Positions 35,200 to 47,719 are shown, counted from the first letter of the stretch. The stretch is DNA of 64,000 bases from Ryuthela nishihirai (GCA_038380435.1 JAWZYU010000028.1:21994201-22058200), one strand, 5' to 3'. Program-made: numbers and translations. The notes: generated from the letters alone by a model not told the origin.

Positions 35200-35300
35200 T
35201 TTCTCAAGTTCAAATCCCACCTGAGCCAGCATTGCAATTTAGCTCCACAAAACTCACCACCTGCAGTAGGAGACACTGATCAAGGGCAGGGTGAATCACT
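35200..35300 (+). mobile_element. SINE-A fragment
   Basis: TCAAATCCCACCTGAGCCAG to GGAGACACTGATCAAGGGCA matches SINE-A from the B box into the body, with substitutions and rearrangement. Confidence 0.55.
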
Positions 35301-35329
35301 CAGAGATAAAACATTCCAACTGCAGAGTA

Positions 35330-35945
35330 AGAACCTGTACATTACCAATGAGCTCCCATACACACATGCTGACAGGAGGCTGCATATGTGGTGTAGATTA
35401 CACGAGGCCATGGACCCAACTCAAGCTGTGGTGTTACAGGCCAGTGGAGGTGGTGTAATGTTACAGGATGTGTTCACAAATGCTACCTTAGGTCCCCCTT
35501 GTACCTATTGAGACAGCAATCAGTGCACAAGACTTTGTTGACATACTTGCCAACCACCTACAACCGTTCATGGCTATCTGTTTCACACAGCAGGATGACT
35601 TCTTTCAACAAGAGAACTCATCACTCCCATTTGATGAGGGGCTGCTTGGAGGAGAATTCGAGTGAGTTCAGAACCCTTAAACGACACTCTCTAGATTTGA
35701 ACCCTATCGAGCATCTGTAGGATGAAGTGGAACAATGCATTCGAGTCTGAAACCCACCACCAGCAATTCTTGGTGCTTACAGACAGCTGTCCTGGAATCA
35801 TGGGCCACAATACCACCCAAATGTTTCCAATACCTGGTAGAGTCCAAGCAATGTGTTGGTGCAGTTGTGAGGGCAACTCGCACATTAAGTGGGTGTGTAT
35901 AATGAATTGTCTCCATAAACATGCCAGAGTATTCTACCATTGAAC
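35330..35945 (+). pseudogene. Tc1-like transposase fragment
   Basis: Broken plus-strand Tc1 catalytic region. ASGGGVMLQDVFTNATLGPL near 35440-35500 is followed by NHLQPFMA (35550-35580) and FFQQENSS, where intact proteins have FQQDNA. Next comes LNPIEHL with an upstream Asp (35697-35720), the region of the third acidic residue. The replacement of the QQDN aspartate by Glu and several stops show inactivity. Confidence 0.8.
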
Positions 35946-36429
35946 TAATGCCAGCTCTGTCTTTTTTCCGCTAATTTAAGACTAAATTCCTCATCGAGTT
36001 TTCTGGCCAACTGTTGGTGCCATCTATGATCTTGGGTAGCAACTATTTTTGATATTGCACTGAGTATGATGGAAATAAATAATAAAGTCTCATCACGCTA
36101 TTTAGCGTTATTAATGATTTAAACATAGATGACAATCACAGCATTACCTGCTGACTCTTTGATGTTGATAAATCAATAAATATTTTGCGAAAAAAATTTC
36201 GGGAAAATTTTTTTCATTCATTTTTCATTAATCTCTCATACAAGTTGTGTTCCCCCTTCCCCTGAGAGTGAAGGGGCAAATTGTTGCTGCAAATATAAAT
36301 CCCTTGATCATCACATTCCACCACTAAAAATTCAAATTTCTAACCCAAATAATCATTTACAATATTCACTCAAAATTTTTCCACTGTCAGAGGAAGCAAT
36401 TAAAATTTTGGAACATTCAAAAAGTGGGA

Positions 36430-37745
36430 ATCATAATTAAAAAGTTAATCACTATGTGAGCTGTTTATTATCGTTTTAGTGATTCAAAATAGCATTTCAA
36501 TTGGTGAATACAGGATTGTAGATTTTTGGTCACTTCTTGTATACTAGGAGAAGTAAGTCCTTTCCTGTTACACGAATCACTCAATAATATTTTGACCATC
36601 ATCACTTAACATGTTTCAGATTCTAAAGTCTTCAGAAGTTGTGGAAACGTTTCTACTTCAGAGATTATATCTGCATGCATTGTTCTGTGGCTGCACCACA
36701 TGTTCTGTAATGGGTGATGCTGTCATGGTTTCATGGTTCTGCTTGTGCCCCGTGTAGGGATGAGGGGTGTAAATGCTTTAACAGCGCTTGCCATATTCAA
36801 GGAGAAGTTTCCATGGATGGGGTGGGTGGTAAATTTCCTAGTTGCAGTACATTTCTCTGTGTTGGTATATCACCAGTTGTTCAGCGACATCCATTTGAAA
36901 CTTGGTCTGAAGAGCACAAATAATTTTGGTCTGCTCAGATTGTGCAGTCATTCCTGTATTAGAAACCACTTTTGACAATGATATAGTTTGTTCTTTTTAA
37001 ACATATATCCCTTTGATATTCTTTTATACGAATTCAGCAGGGTCTTTTTGGTTTGCCATAGTGTTTATTGCTATTGAGGGTGCCTTCATGTAAAAGAACT
37101 TTATACATTTCTCCTGTTTTATCTTTCTGGTCCTGATGAGTTTTAATTATGTTGATTATAATATTACTCATTTGAATTGAACTATATAGTTGTAAGATTG
37201 CATTTTTCAGTGAATCAAGTAGCCAATGGATGTTCAGAATGCCTCTGGTGAAATTATTTTTCTTAGATTGCTGCACTGGTGTTGGCTGTGATATTTTTGC
37301 TAAGCATGTCCTGTCATGTTTTTGGCTAGTTTTAAGAAGATAACCGACATTTCCCTCTTTTTCATAAAATTGAGGTGTGGAGGCATATCACATATTTCTT
37401 AGAAATGGTGCTTTTAGTGCACTTTTTTGTGAGTTAGTGGCTGTTGGGAGGCATATGGAATGATAATGGATGACATTGTATATATATTTACTTCAAAAGT
37501 GCTAATTGGTCAGCCCTTACTTTTTCAGTGGTTACTTTAAGGGTGGAAAAGACTTCATTAATTTGTGTTTGCAACTCAAGTAAAACTTCTATATCTTGTT
37601 AGTACATAATGAGGATATCATCGACATATCTTTTATAACATTTTAATTCCTGCAGAATGATTTTAATGGCAGTTTCTTCGATAAGTTGGAGTACGATATC
37701 TGCCAGTATCCAACAGCCACTAGCTCACAAAAAATGCATCAAAAA
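36430..37745 (-). mobile_element. Penelope-like element, copy A (tentative family)
   Basis: On the minus strand, 37600-37650 encodes KCYKRYVDDILIM, a YVDD reverse transcriptase palm motif. LQTQINEVFSTLKVTTEK follows after about 20 residues, which fits Penelope-type RT spacing. Further along, 37034-37276 encodes NIHWLLDSLKNAILQLYSSI in an open frame also kept in copy B. The distal part (about 36560-36680) has CTTCTGAAGACTTTAG then GAAACATGTTAAGTGA. That is like the CTGAAGA...GAAAC signature often seen near ends of such elements. No intact RT remains. Copy B lies in inverse orientation to the right, forming arms of about 0.9 kb. Confidence 0.5.
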
Positions 37746-40600
37746 CAGCATTTCTCATAAATATGAGATATGCCTCCACACCACAATTTTATGAAAAAGA
37801 AAAAATTACTATGCTCAAAATGCGGTTTACCCGTTTGAAACTAGCCAAAACATTGGCAAGACATCATCATCATCCTCATGCAGCCAAGGGCTACGGAGGT
37901 CCAATCAGACCATGCAATTTAGTTCTCCAAGCATATCTGTCCTGAGCTATATCTGCTGCATCCAGCCACTGCACACCAATTCTAACAAGGTCCTGTTTGA
38001 CCTTGTCTTATCAGCCAAAGATTCTTGTCAGCAGCTAACTGGTCCTTTACACGTTTATTAAGCTTTCTGTAATCCTTTCTATTAGGACTAGTAGGGTGTT
38101 GATTAAGGACATTCCTGCATTTCCTTCTTTCTGAAATAAACTCAAGTGCCTTACCACTCAAATAATTCTGCCTCCTCTGCTCCTTTTTTCCTAAAAGAAT
38201 ACTGTTAGTTTCCAAAAAATGCCTGTTTAAAATGGCCCCATTCTTCCTCAACTTCAGTAGTAAGCAAACCACGACTGTCATAATGACTAAATAACCTAAC
38301 ATGGTAAGCTTCAGCTATAACTGGGTCTTTAAGAGCTTCGGTATTAAAAGCAAATTTTTTAACCCTAGCACAACACTTTGTAAGTTTAAGTTGCAAGACA
38401 CTTTTAACAAGATAATGGTCAGATCCAATTTCAGCTCCCCTATATGACCTGGTATTTCTAACAGAACTAGCCCATTTGCTGTTAATTAATATATAATCAA
38501 TCATATTCTTATGCAGCCCATCGGGTGAAACCCATGTGTACTTATGTAGGTCGCGGTGTTTGTAATAAGTGTTAGTTATTCTGAATCCATTGAGTTCACT
38601 TACCTGTAGGAGACGTTGCCCATTGCCATTGCAGCTACCAATACCAAAAGGGCCTATCACTCCTCCCCAAAGGTCAGAGTCAGTACTAACTTTGGCATTG
38701 AAGTCACCTAGAACAAGGGTAATATCTCCTTTCTTGACAGAATTCAAAATATCCTGAAGTTGTTCATAAAACCTATCCTTCTCATCCTCATCAGCATCCT
38801 CAGTGGGGGCATAACAGCAGATAACATTCAAGTCTTTAACGCTTGTCTGAAATTTTGCTGTAAGAAACCTTTCATTAATGCACTCATCCTAGAAGAGCAT
38901 CACTAGTGTGTCTGCTGAGAAGCAGACCCACGCCTTGGTGATGCTTATTGTCATCCCTCCCTGAAAAGAGAAATTTAAGATTATTTTTAAGAATCTGACC
39001 TTTATCTGTCCATCTGGTCTCTTGCAAGCCGAGAATATCTAAATTATAACGGTGGAATTCTTGTGTGGGAACATGAAGAGAATAAGCTCTGTGCAGAGTC
39101 CTGGCATTCCAACTCCTATGGAGAGAAAATGGTTAGTGGGATGTTTAAAGAAATTATGTTTATTGAGAGAGGGAATGCCGACAATATCAAACAGCCCCCT
39201 AATTGCAGGCATGGGGCAAAGACCTGTTTCCCCACCACTAAAGACTTCCTCCAATGTAGAATTTGACGATGCCCGTAGAAGCATGAGTTCAGATGCCTGT
39301 GATGACCTCTGCTCAGAATTATCCACCAGCTGATAAAATGCATCCTGTGAATCTATTCACTCGGGGCTGTCTTATATGGTCAGCACCAGGACCCTGTGTG
39401 GTAGACCACTCCTCACCAGGGTAGAAAAGTAGCAATAGTTGTCCAGATCAGTAGGCAACTAATCTGGCAGACCTTCCCTTCCATTCCCTTCCACAAGAGA
39501 GTCCCCCCCACCTCTTTCTGTTCTCTTCCACAAGAGAGCATCTCTTTCGAGCACTAATGACCTGCACCAGAAGAAGACGGGGTCATACATTAGGTACTAG
39601 GCATGGCTGGTTCTATGCATCATCACAGGGGATTGGTGCATAAGCTCTCCTTCCAGTGACTACCTAGCTACCATTTACACGCCTGGCAAGACACACTTGG
39701 CAAAAATATCACAGCCAACACCAGTGGAGCATTCTAAGAAAAATAATTTCCCCAGAGGCATTCCGAACATCCATTGGCTAGTTAATTCCCTGAAAAATGC
39801 AATCTTACAACTATATAGTTCAATTCAAATGAGTAATATTATAATCAACATAATTAAAACTGATCAGGACCAGTATGATAAAACAGGAGGAATGTATAGG
39901 TTCTTTTACATGAAGGCACCCTCAATAGCAATAAACATACTATGGCAAAACAAAAAGACCCTGCCAAACTCGTATAAAAGAATATCAAAGGGATATATGT
40001 TTAAAAAGAACAAACTATATCATTGTCAAGAGTGGTTTCTAATACAGGAATGACCGCACAATCTGAGCAGACCAAAATTATTTGTGCTCTTCAGACCAAG
40101 TTTCAAATGGAAGTCGCTGAACAACTGGTGATATATCAACACAGAGAAATGTACTGCAACTAGGAAATTTACCACCCACCCCATCCATGGAAATTTCTCC
40201 TTGAACATGGCAGCATTGTTAAAGCATTTACAACCCTCAACCCTACACGGCGAACAAGCAGAACCATGAAACCATGACAGCATCACCCATTACAGAACAT
40301 GTGGTGCAGCCACAGAACATGTGGTGCAGCCACAGAACAATGCATGTAAATATAATCTCTGAAGTAGAACTGTTTCCACAACTTCTGAAGACTTTATAAT
40401 TTGAAACATGTTAAGTGATGGTGGTCAAAATATTATTGAGCGATCTGTTTAACAGGAAAAGACTTACTTCTCCTACTATACAAGAAGTGATCAAAATTCT
40501 ACAATCCTGTATTCACCGATTGAAATGCTATTTTGAATCACTAAAATGATAATAAACAGCTCAGAGAGTGATTAACTTTTTAATTTAATTCAGCTGTGTT
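37690..40600 (+). mobile_element. Penelope-like element, copy B, interrupted by a LINE
   Basis: Inverse-orientation relative of copy A, in two parts: 37690-37863 and 39684-40600. The frame 39697-40053 reads NIHWLVNSLKNAILQLYSSI and matches copy A closely, then MFKKNKLYHCQEWFLIQE. The sequence resumes exactly across a LINE inserted with a 10-bp duplication. ACAGAACATGTGGTGCAGCC is tandemly doubled at about 40293-40332. The antisense open frame 40026-40286 is also open in copy A and may be chance. Confidence 0.5.
37864..39683 (-). mobile_element. RTE-like LINE derivative keeping endonuclease and both ends but lacking RT
   Basis: Flanked by TGGCAAGACA (37854-37863 and 39684-39693). The 3' end with CATCATCATCC is at 37864-38010 and the 5' end is near 39683. 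The RT region, about 1.6 kb in copies 2 and 4, is missing at 38008-38010. The APE-type endonuclease is largely intact. NLDILGLQETRW and GVGLLLSRHTSDALL lie in one frame (about 38900-39050). MNVICCYAPTEDADEDEK, LVLGDFNAKVSTDSD, YTWVSPDGLHKNMIDYILIN and GAEIGSDHYLVKS lie at 38205-38831. These include the catalytic-type GDFNA and SDH motifs. It likely moved by proteins supplied in trans or arose by internal deletion before or during insertion. Confidence 0.85.
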
Positions 40601-40694
40601 AAATCTGTTATGTGAATCATAAGTGAATCAATACCTAACCAACCAAAAAATTTTATCTCTAAAAACAAAAAAGTTGAATGTCTATAGATGGGCA

Positions 40695-41076
40695 GAGTGG
40701 GTTGTTTTACCTCTTAGTGGCACTTTTTTGCACACCATGGGCTAAATGGCCAAGTCACATGGACCCCAAAGGCTAAGAGAAGGTTAGGGGAGGGGACCCA
40801 CTGGAACAGCTGTTGGGAGACAGATCGTAGCCTCCTGTCAAGGCCATCCAGCATGTTCTTTAACATGCACAGGGTATGGCTCTCCTGCACATGGAGCCAC
40901 AGCTTAATGTCCCATCTGATGGATGGTGGCCTTTCCAAGTGGTGGTGTCCCCTACTGACCATGGGCAGTGCTGGGAATTTTGCGGAGATAAATCTCAACA
41001 CTGACCCAGCTGGGACTCGAACCTGGGAACTACAGATTACGAGCCTGATGTGCTACTGACTGAGCCACCCCCACCC
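40695..41076 (-). mobile_element. SINE-A, CpG-depleted copy
   Basis: Flanked by TAGATGGGCA (40685-40694, 41077-41086). It is nearly full length, but most CpG positions of the young copies are now TG or CA, for example CCCATCTGATGGATGGTGGC. Confidence 0.92.
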
Positions 41077-41086
41077 TAGATGGGCA

Positions 41087-42799
41087 AAGAGACAAGACAA
41101 TGTGAAAACATTAGCTCATTTTCTCTGTAAAAAGTTCTGGAGAAAGGTAATGATATTGATCAGTTATATAGTACTTTGAGCATATTTGTCAATAGCATTT
41201 GACAAAATTCAACAAAACTATTTTTTATAATTAAAATTTCAAGTCCTATACAAATTTCTTTGGGATCAGGAAAAGAAATATTTTATTGAAAAAGGAAGAG
41301 CACACAAAAGTTTTTAGAATAAGATTTCAGTATTGTAAGAAACTATAACACCAGGAGAATACTTTTAGATTTTTCTTTTTTTTCCTTGAGGAAATAGAGA
41401 AATTGATGACAATCTGAGGCAAGAATTGAAAATGATAAAGAATCTAGATAGTGATTAAGGAATGGTAAAAGAAACTAAATTTTATTGTTAAAAATGTTGA
41501 GGAAATCATTAATTTTTAAGTTCATAAGAGTGATTTAAATTGTTTTCATATAAATATCCAAAGCTTGAAGAAACATTTGATTATTCTAGAGAGTATAAAT
41601 TCTGATACTGGCATTATTGTTCCTTAGTAAGATGTGGGGAACAATAATGCCAGTATCAGATAAAATAATTAAGGAACTGAGATAGACTTATAAAAAACTG
41701 AGGGTTACACATTATGTCTGTTAATTGTTGGAACAATAACCAGTATCTAGGTATAATTATGAAAATGCATATTTAATAGGGACAGGGTCAAAAGCTCTCA
41801 AATGTAATGTTTCAAATTTTTTCTGCATTTCTTATGTTTTAAAAATATTTAGTTACTCTTAAGTAGAAACAGAGAGGCGAGACCGGGTCCAGGCCAGTCA
41901 TGATAGTGGTCCACCATTCCAAAAGCAATATCATAATATACTATCTACATAAGGTAGTTCAATTTTCATTATTTTCAGATTTAGAAAAATAAAAGGGTTC
42001 CATTTAGAACTTGGCTCTAGGACTCCCATTTGGAACATGGTTCCAGGGCACCCAATTGCTTAATCTATCTCTGTGAATACATGTATTTCTGCAGTTCAAA
42101 AAACTGACAAACTGTTGTAAACTTCAACATTCCATTAGTCATGTAAAGGCCTGATTGAAGGAGGGAGGGAGGCAGTGCAGGAGTGTCTGAGCCTCCAAGA
42201 AAAATATGGGCACTTCTGCTACTCTACCTAGCATTTTTTTTTTAATTGACATATATTTGAACTTGTGCAAAATTTTAAGTTTGTAACAATATTATGCTCA
42301 AAGGTGGTATAAGTGCTTTTATTTACTCAGTTATTTATGCTTCATTTCTGATGGTATGAAGGGGGGACTGCCAAATTTGCCAACTGAAATATTTACAATT
42401 TAAGCATTTTTCTTGAAAATGGTTTAGAGTTTAGCTTATTCAGTTCTACAGCTTCTTTGGTATATTTACTGTCAAAATCTGTTAAAAATAGTTTTAAAAA
42501 TTTAACCTATATTATTTCACAAAAATTTTTAACATGGTTTTAATCATTAAAAGAACAATGAAATAATTCATTTCTACATAACATTGGCAGAAATGTAAAG
42601 GGTAACAGAGTTAATAGTTTTCTCTTCATGCTCAAATTTGGTAATACTTTTTTAACAGCTAAAACATTAACAAATTAAAGTATTAGATATTTCAAACTTT
42701 GAATAATGTCATTTGATGCTGACTGGGTATTTAATTTGATGTTCACAGTATTTAATAGCTTAGAGTAATTACATCATTATCTTTCCATGTTATGTCAAC
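41087..42799. other. AT-rich intronic DNA with one perfect hairpin
   Basis: No gene recognised. It contains the hairpin at 41601-41660. Confidence 0.6.
41601..41660. repeat. perfect 23-bp inverted repeat, 14-base loop
   Basis: TCTGATACTGGCATTATTGT TCC (41601-41623) pairs without mismatch with 41638-41660. Confidence 0.95.
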
Positions 42800-43271
42800 A
42801 GGAATCTAACTTTGAAGCTCTATATATTCCAAAATATGCATTTAATGAAAAAATGTGACTGAAGATAAATTAAAGATCATAATCAAATTCATTTTAATCT
42901 CAATTTTTCATCAGTATTCATTCAATACTTAAAGAATTGTGGAAGCTGGAATATTTAACAATAAATTATCTTGTTTTTATAAAAATAATTCATAATTATC
43001 TAATATTGAAATAATCATTAAGCAAACTTTTAAAATGTATTTTTATTAAATGGTTTGAAACAATATTTATCATTTAAGTTTTAATTTCTGAAGTAAATTC
43101 TTACAATCATACTGTTGTGAAATATTCTAGCTTCCATAACTCATAAATACTGGATGAATATTGCTGAAAATTGAGATTTAAATAGGTTTGATTATGATTT
43201 TCAATTTATGTTTAGAACATTTTTCCATTAAATGGATATTTTGAAGTTATAGAGATTCAAAGTTAGATTCC
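42800..43271. mobile_element. 472-bp palindromic foldback element
   Basis: Left arm 42800-42959 and right arm 43110-43271 are inverted copies, about four in five bases alike. Examples are GGAATCTAACTTTGAAGCTC against GATTCAAAGTTAGATTCCC, and GATCATAATCAAATTC against GGTTTGATTATGATT. The 150-bp middle is AT-rich. A partial third copy of the terminus follows at 43272-43325. Confidence 0.8.
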
Positions 43272-43917
43272 CATTCACATATTTTAGAAGTTACAGAGCT
43301 TAGAAGTTGGATTCCGATTCACATAAGATGAAAATTCTCTTTAATTTTAGTGGGGTAGTGCAATTCAGTTTCATATAATGTAAAGATATTCATCATTTTG
43401 AGCTAATGGGAATAACTTTCCCTAGCATATAATTCCTGCAATTTCAAAATTTTACTTATTCAAAAACGATCTCTGAAACTTTTCCTAATTACTCACATCA
43501 ACATTACAGACATACTGCTTTCAGCCACTTGTCTCGCATATCAAGTTGGAAGGTATTTGATAGAAACTGAGTTTTGTTTCAAAAGTTTTGCTTCTGCAAA
43601 GCATCACATAGCACTACATGATCATTCACATTTCTTGTTTAAAATGGCAGCAAATAGACAGAATGGTAAATAAATTGCATATGAACAAATCTGTATCAGA
43701 ATCTAATTTTGAAACTAGAAGTAAACAGTACAATAACATACTGCTACAAAGCAAGTAATAAGAAAACAGCAGATCTCCAGTGCCACAGCAGATGAGAATA
43801 TAACTAACACTGCTCACATCATGTCACCAAGCATTCCCATTAACATAAGCATCAGTTATTGTTAATTACATATGTGCATTTTGAGAATTGCAGTGTATGG
43901 TGCTCAACTCACTAAAT

Positions 43918-44290
43918 GTTTCGTTTTGTTTTACTTCTGAGCAGAACTTTTTCAACACAATGGGCTAAATTGGCAAGGTCACAGGAACCTCGAGGGCTCA
44001 GAAAAGGTTGGGAGGAGAGGACTCACTGGACAGTTGTTAGAAGACATGGTAGCTTTATATCAAGGCCACCCAGTGTTCTTTAACATGCATTAGGTATGGC
44101 TCTCCCATACATGGGGGGTTAGCATGTGCTTAATGTCCCATCTGACATACAACATCCTTTCCAAGCCTATTAGTATTTCCTACTGACAGGGCAGAGTGGA
44201 GAGTTTTTGAGGAGATAAATTTCAACGTTGGCCCAGCTGGGAACTGCAAATTATGAGCCTGGTGTGCTACCATCAGTATCACCCCCACTA
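43918..44290 (-). mobile_element. SINE-A, old copy
   Basis: GTTTTACTTCTGAGCAGAAC to GAGCCTGGTGTGCTACC covers the whole element with small indels and CpG loss. Confidence 0.85.
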
Positions 44291-44611
44291 AATGGTGCCA
44301 CAAGTGGTAATTGAACATCATAAAGGTGTATAAAATAACATAAGACAATAATGTACAGTGTGATAGCAACACAACATATTTTCACCATACTGAATGATTT
44401 ACTGGATTGCCTGTTGATTTTCGTCTAAGATAAATAAAAGTTACGAGTTTATTTTTGGGGAGGGGGCGGAGCAATTTTGTATTTTTTTAATGCAATTTGA
44501 ATTTTATTCCCATATATGTAGCATAAAAGTATAAATTTTGCCTCATAGGTAAGGTACACAATATTTGCAAACAACTTTCTTGATTTAATTAAAAATATTT
44601 ATTTTACCCAT

Positions 44612-44775
44612 CCTATAGCCAAATGTTTAGCAATGATTGGCTAATGATCAAAGAATCCTGGGTTTGAGCCTCAGATAAGGCATGGATGTTTGTGATGTCT
44701 TTCCTTTCTGCTGAGGTCCTGCCATCCTCACAGACCTCTGTGGCAAGCAGCTGCTTGAGGAGCTATTTTTATTTA
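44612..44775 (+). mobile_element. SINE-B, diverged copy
   Basis: AGCCAAATGTTTAGCAATG (decayed A box), GGGTTTGAGCC (B box), TCTGCTGAGGTCCTGCCATC, and the end GCAAGCAGCTGCTTGAGGAG with a T-rich tail. It sits 13 bp from a Tc1 element. Confidence 0.88.
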
Positions 44776-44788
44776 TGCTCATGATATA

Positions 44789-46039
44789 AGCTCACTGGAC
44801 AAAAAATTAGTCATCTCCCGCCTTAAGAGGGTTACATCCATTCGACAACAGAGGGTGCACCAGTAATAAACACATCTTTCACATAGCTGTGTCGTGTGCT
44901 ACAGGGTTCATACAGTGACAAGAAGTGGTTGTGTGCCACATATGTGTTAGCCACTCCGTGAAACATGGGTCGTGCTAAAGATGTGAATGAGTGGCAAAAA
45001 GGTGTTACTGCATTTGGACGAACCAAAGGGCATAGTGTACAAGTTCTGCTTTTCCAGGTGTGTCAAAACATACTGTCCAAAGGGTCTTTGAAAAGTAGCA
45101 TACATCGCAGTCCACCACTGTCGCCAGAACTGCAGCACAAAAACTGTGCTCACCAATAGGGAAGGCCGCAGTGTGTCACACACTGTTAGGGCAAACCGCT
45201 TTGCAACGAGGCAGAAATTGCTCCAGTCAGTTAATGCAGGCCTACAACAAGCTGTTGCCGAATGAACACTCCGAAGGGAACTACATGCCATGGATATCTG
45301 GGGCAGAGTACCGCGGATCAGACCCATGTTAACAGTTCTGCACAAGGCTGCATGGCTACAGTGGGCACAGCGCAACAAAGACTGAACTGTCAACTCTTGG
45401 AAGCGTGTGATCTGATCAGATGAGTGAGTCACATTTTTGCTTGTACTCAAATGATGTGAGGCAACGGGTACATCGTAAGCTGCTTGAAGCCTTCCATGCG
45501 GACTGTGTGCAAGGTTCTGTTCAAGCTGGAGGAGGCTCTGTGATGTTCCGACAGTATTTCACATACGAGGAAATGGGTTCTTTGTTTGCGGTGATGCCAC
45601 ACTTGAACCAGAAGGGCTATATGGAGCTACTGGACAACCACAGGTTGTTTTTTGTGCAGCATCTCCACACATAAACACCAGAAGGATACCAAGACAAAAA
45701 TTGTTGCTTGCACAGGGCTCGAAGTGTGTCGGATTGGCAGCCTTTCTGAAGCCTTTGAACACTCTCAACTGGCCTGCCAAATCCCCGGATTCGAATCCCA
45801 TAGAAACTCGTGGAACTATTTGGGGCAACGAGTGAAGCGCTGTCCCAACAATCCGGCCAATCTGGCTAAACTGCAGCATTTGCTGCTGGAAGAGTGGATG
45901 AATATTGATGTGCGTCATGTCCGCACACTGGTGGCATCCATGACAGACAGGATTTTGGCTGTTCTTCGGTCGCACAGAGACGTTACACGCTATTAAGTGA
46001 CATTCTGCCAGGGGTGACTAATTTTTTGTCCGGTGAGCT
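44789..46039 (+). mobile_element. Tc1/mariner transposon with both ends
   Basis: A 1251-bp element with inverted ends AGCTCACTGGACAAAAAATT and, complementary, AGCTCACCGGACAAAAAATT. TA lies on each side (44787-44788, 46040-46041). The plus-strand transposase starts MGRAKDVNEWQKGVTAFGRT (44965, HTH domain). It continues in other frames: SESHFCLYSNDVRQRVHRK (first Asp region, about 45420-45480), GGGSVMFRQYFTYEEMGSLF (45530-45590), SPDSNPIE-like sequence with NYLGQRVKRCPNNPANL (45800-45860) and a C-terminus LVASMTDRILAVLRSH. The ends are intact, so it could in principle be moved in trans, but the gene has several frameshifts. Confidence 0.92.
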
Positions 46040-46439
46040 TAATTAGTTGCAAAAATATTGGTTGTAATCAAATTTTTTTCAATTATTTCAAGTGTTTCTT
46101 GTCTACAGGATGTTTTTCTGTGATACTTTATTACCTTTATGTTCATTTTCTATCATTATGTTAAGTGGGAAATATTGGATTTCTAATATATATGTCTGTG
46201 TTTCTGCTGGGGCATTCTCTAAAATAATTTATTTTTTTGCTGGGGGGAGGGAATACTTTAATGACATTGCCATGTAACACAAAAGAAGTTTTTCTTTAGT
46301 GATTAGGCTCTGTTTAAAATTGTCATCTTGTCATGTCCCTCGAATTTTATAATTTATTTATTTATTGTATATTTTTGCTGTATTATATTGTTGCATATAT
46401 TTTTGTGTTCTTGGAAATGTTTGTGCTGGGATGACTCAC

Positions 46440-47700
46440 TGTTGTTGTTTTTCAGGTCTAAAGCTGCTCTGTGTAAGTAAGAGGTGATGAATGCCAGCAG
46501 TTGTTTATGCCGTATATGACTCGCTAGCCTGCAACATGAAGTCCGCGCACAAGGCTAGGAGAAGGAGTTGGAAGAATCAGTCTGTGTGTTAGCTGTCAAA
46601 CGAAAAAGGTCATTGCGACACGAGTCAAAAGGACACCACCTTTCACAAAAAGTAACCCTTGAAGTCAGGGTGTGATTCCAAGAGGGAATCTAGATTCTTG
46701 GAGAATCTTGTCTTTTATTCTTGTGGTTCAGGAGGAGCCAGTGTGGCAAAGGAGCCAATGTGCCAAAGGTTATCCTTTTGCCGAGTTTGAAGTCTGTAAA
46801 GTGAGAAATTGCAGTGTGTGCAAATCTCCACCTCATTATAGTAATATTTGCAGCAGCAAAGGCTCACGGAGTTGAGCGGTGAATTTGATAGTAGTTTTGT
46901 GGATTCAGAAGGAACCACAGTGTGAAGCAGCAAAGGCCCATGGAATGGAGTTCATTCCCAGCACATAGCTGTACATATTATAAATAAATTGTGTCATCCC
47001 TATATAACTCTCGTGCAGTAATTGATGGACCATTGTTATTCTTCATTCAACGCAGCAAAGTTGAGGCATACAGTGGCACGGGCCTAAAAAGTCGCGAACC
47101 TGTAATTTTCACCGAATTGAATTAAGAAGCAATTACATCATCCCTCACTCCTGTGTGGACTGAGTCATCACATCTGTCACAGTCTGACAGGATCCGAACT
47201 AGAGGTCACGACATTCTGGCTCAATTCAATCAAGATCTCAATAAGGGACATCACATCTGTCACAGTTGGACAGGATCCGAATTCAGGGGACATCACATCT
47301 GGTGCAGTCGACAGGATTGTCACTTGTATGCCGAAGAAGAGGTCCATTAATATAAAAGAAAAAGAGGAAGAGAATTTTCCTGGAAAGAAGAATTACTTGA
47401 AAAATTTGTGCTTCTGTGGCAGTGATTCTGGAAAGTGAGGAGAGCTACAAGCAGCATCCAGTGCAGTGTTCTACAAAGTGAAATTTCCCCAAGTACGACA
47501 TCATTGAGACCTTCGCTGAGGTTCGGTGTGCCAATGTCCGTGAGTGCAAGTCCCCAAGTGCTAAGTCATCAAAATATTTGCCGAGGTCCGTCTCTGTGAA
47601 GCAATTGCCCAGTTGTGAAAGGAGACTCCAAGCAGGCAAGGAGCAGAGCCGATCTTCACGGGAAGAAAAGGTCTGTGATTTTTCTGTGATTTCTTTTTTT
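46440..47700 (+). mobile_element. LTR-like or leader region of the LTR element (tentative)
   Basis: Sequence upstream of the gag-like frames, GC-richer than its flanks. AATAAA lies at 46983-46988. TTGAGGCATACAGTGGCACG at 47060-47080 resembles an LTR end followed by a TGG-type primer-binding site. CATCACATCTGTCACAGT and GACAGGATCCGAA recur at about 47165, 47248 and 47289. There is no matching 3' LTR in the window, so LTR limits cannot be set. Confidence 0.4.
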
Positions 47701-47719
47701 AGACCAGTTTGAGTCGCCA

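Noticed and set aside
36560..36680. Hammerhead ribozyme in the Penelope-like ends
   Set aside because: CTGAAGA...GAAAC is only superficially like the CTGATGA...GAAA core; the essential core bases and stem pairings are not met in either copy.
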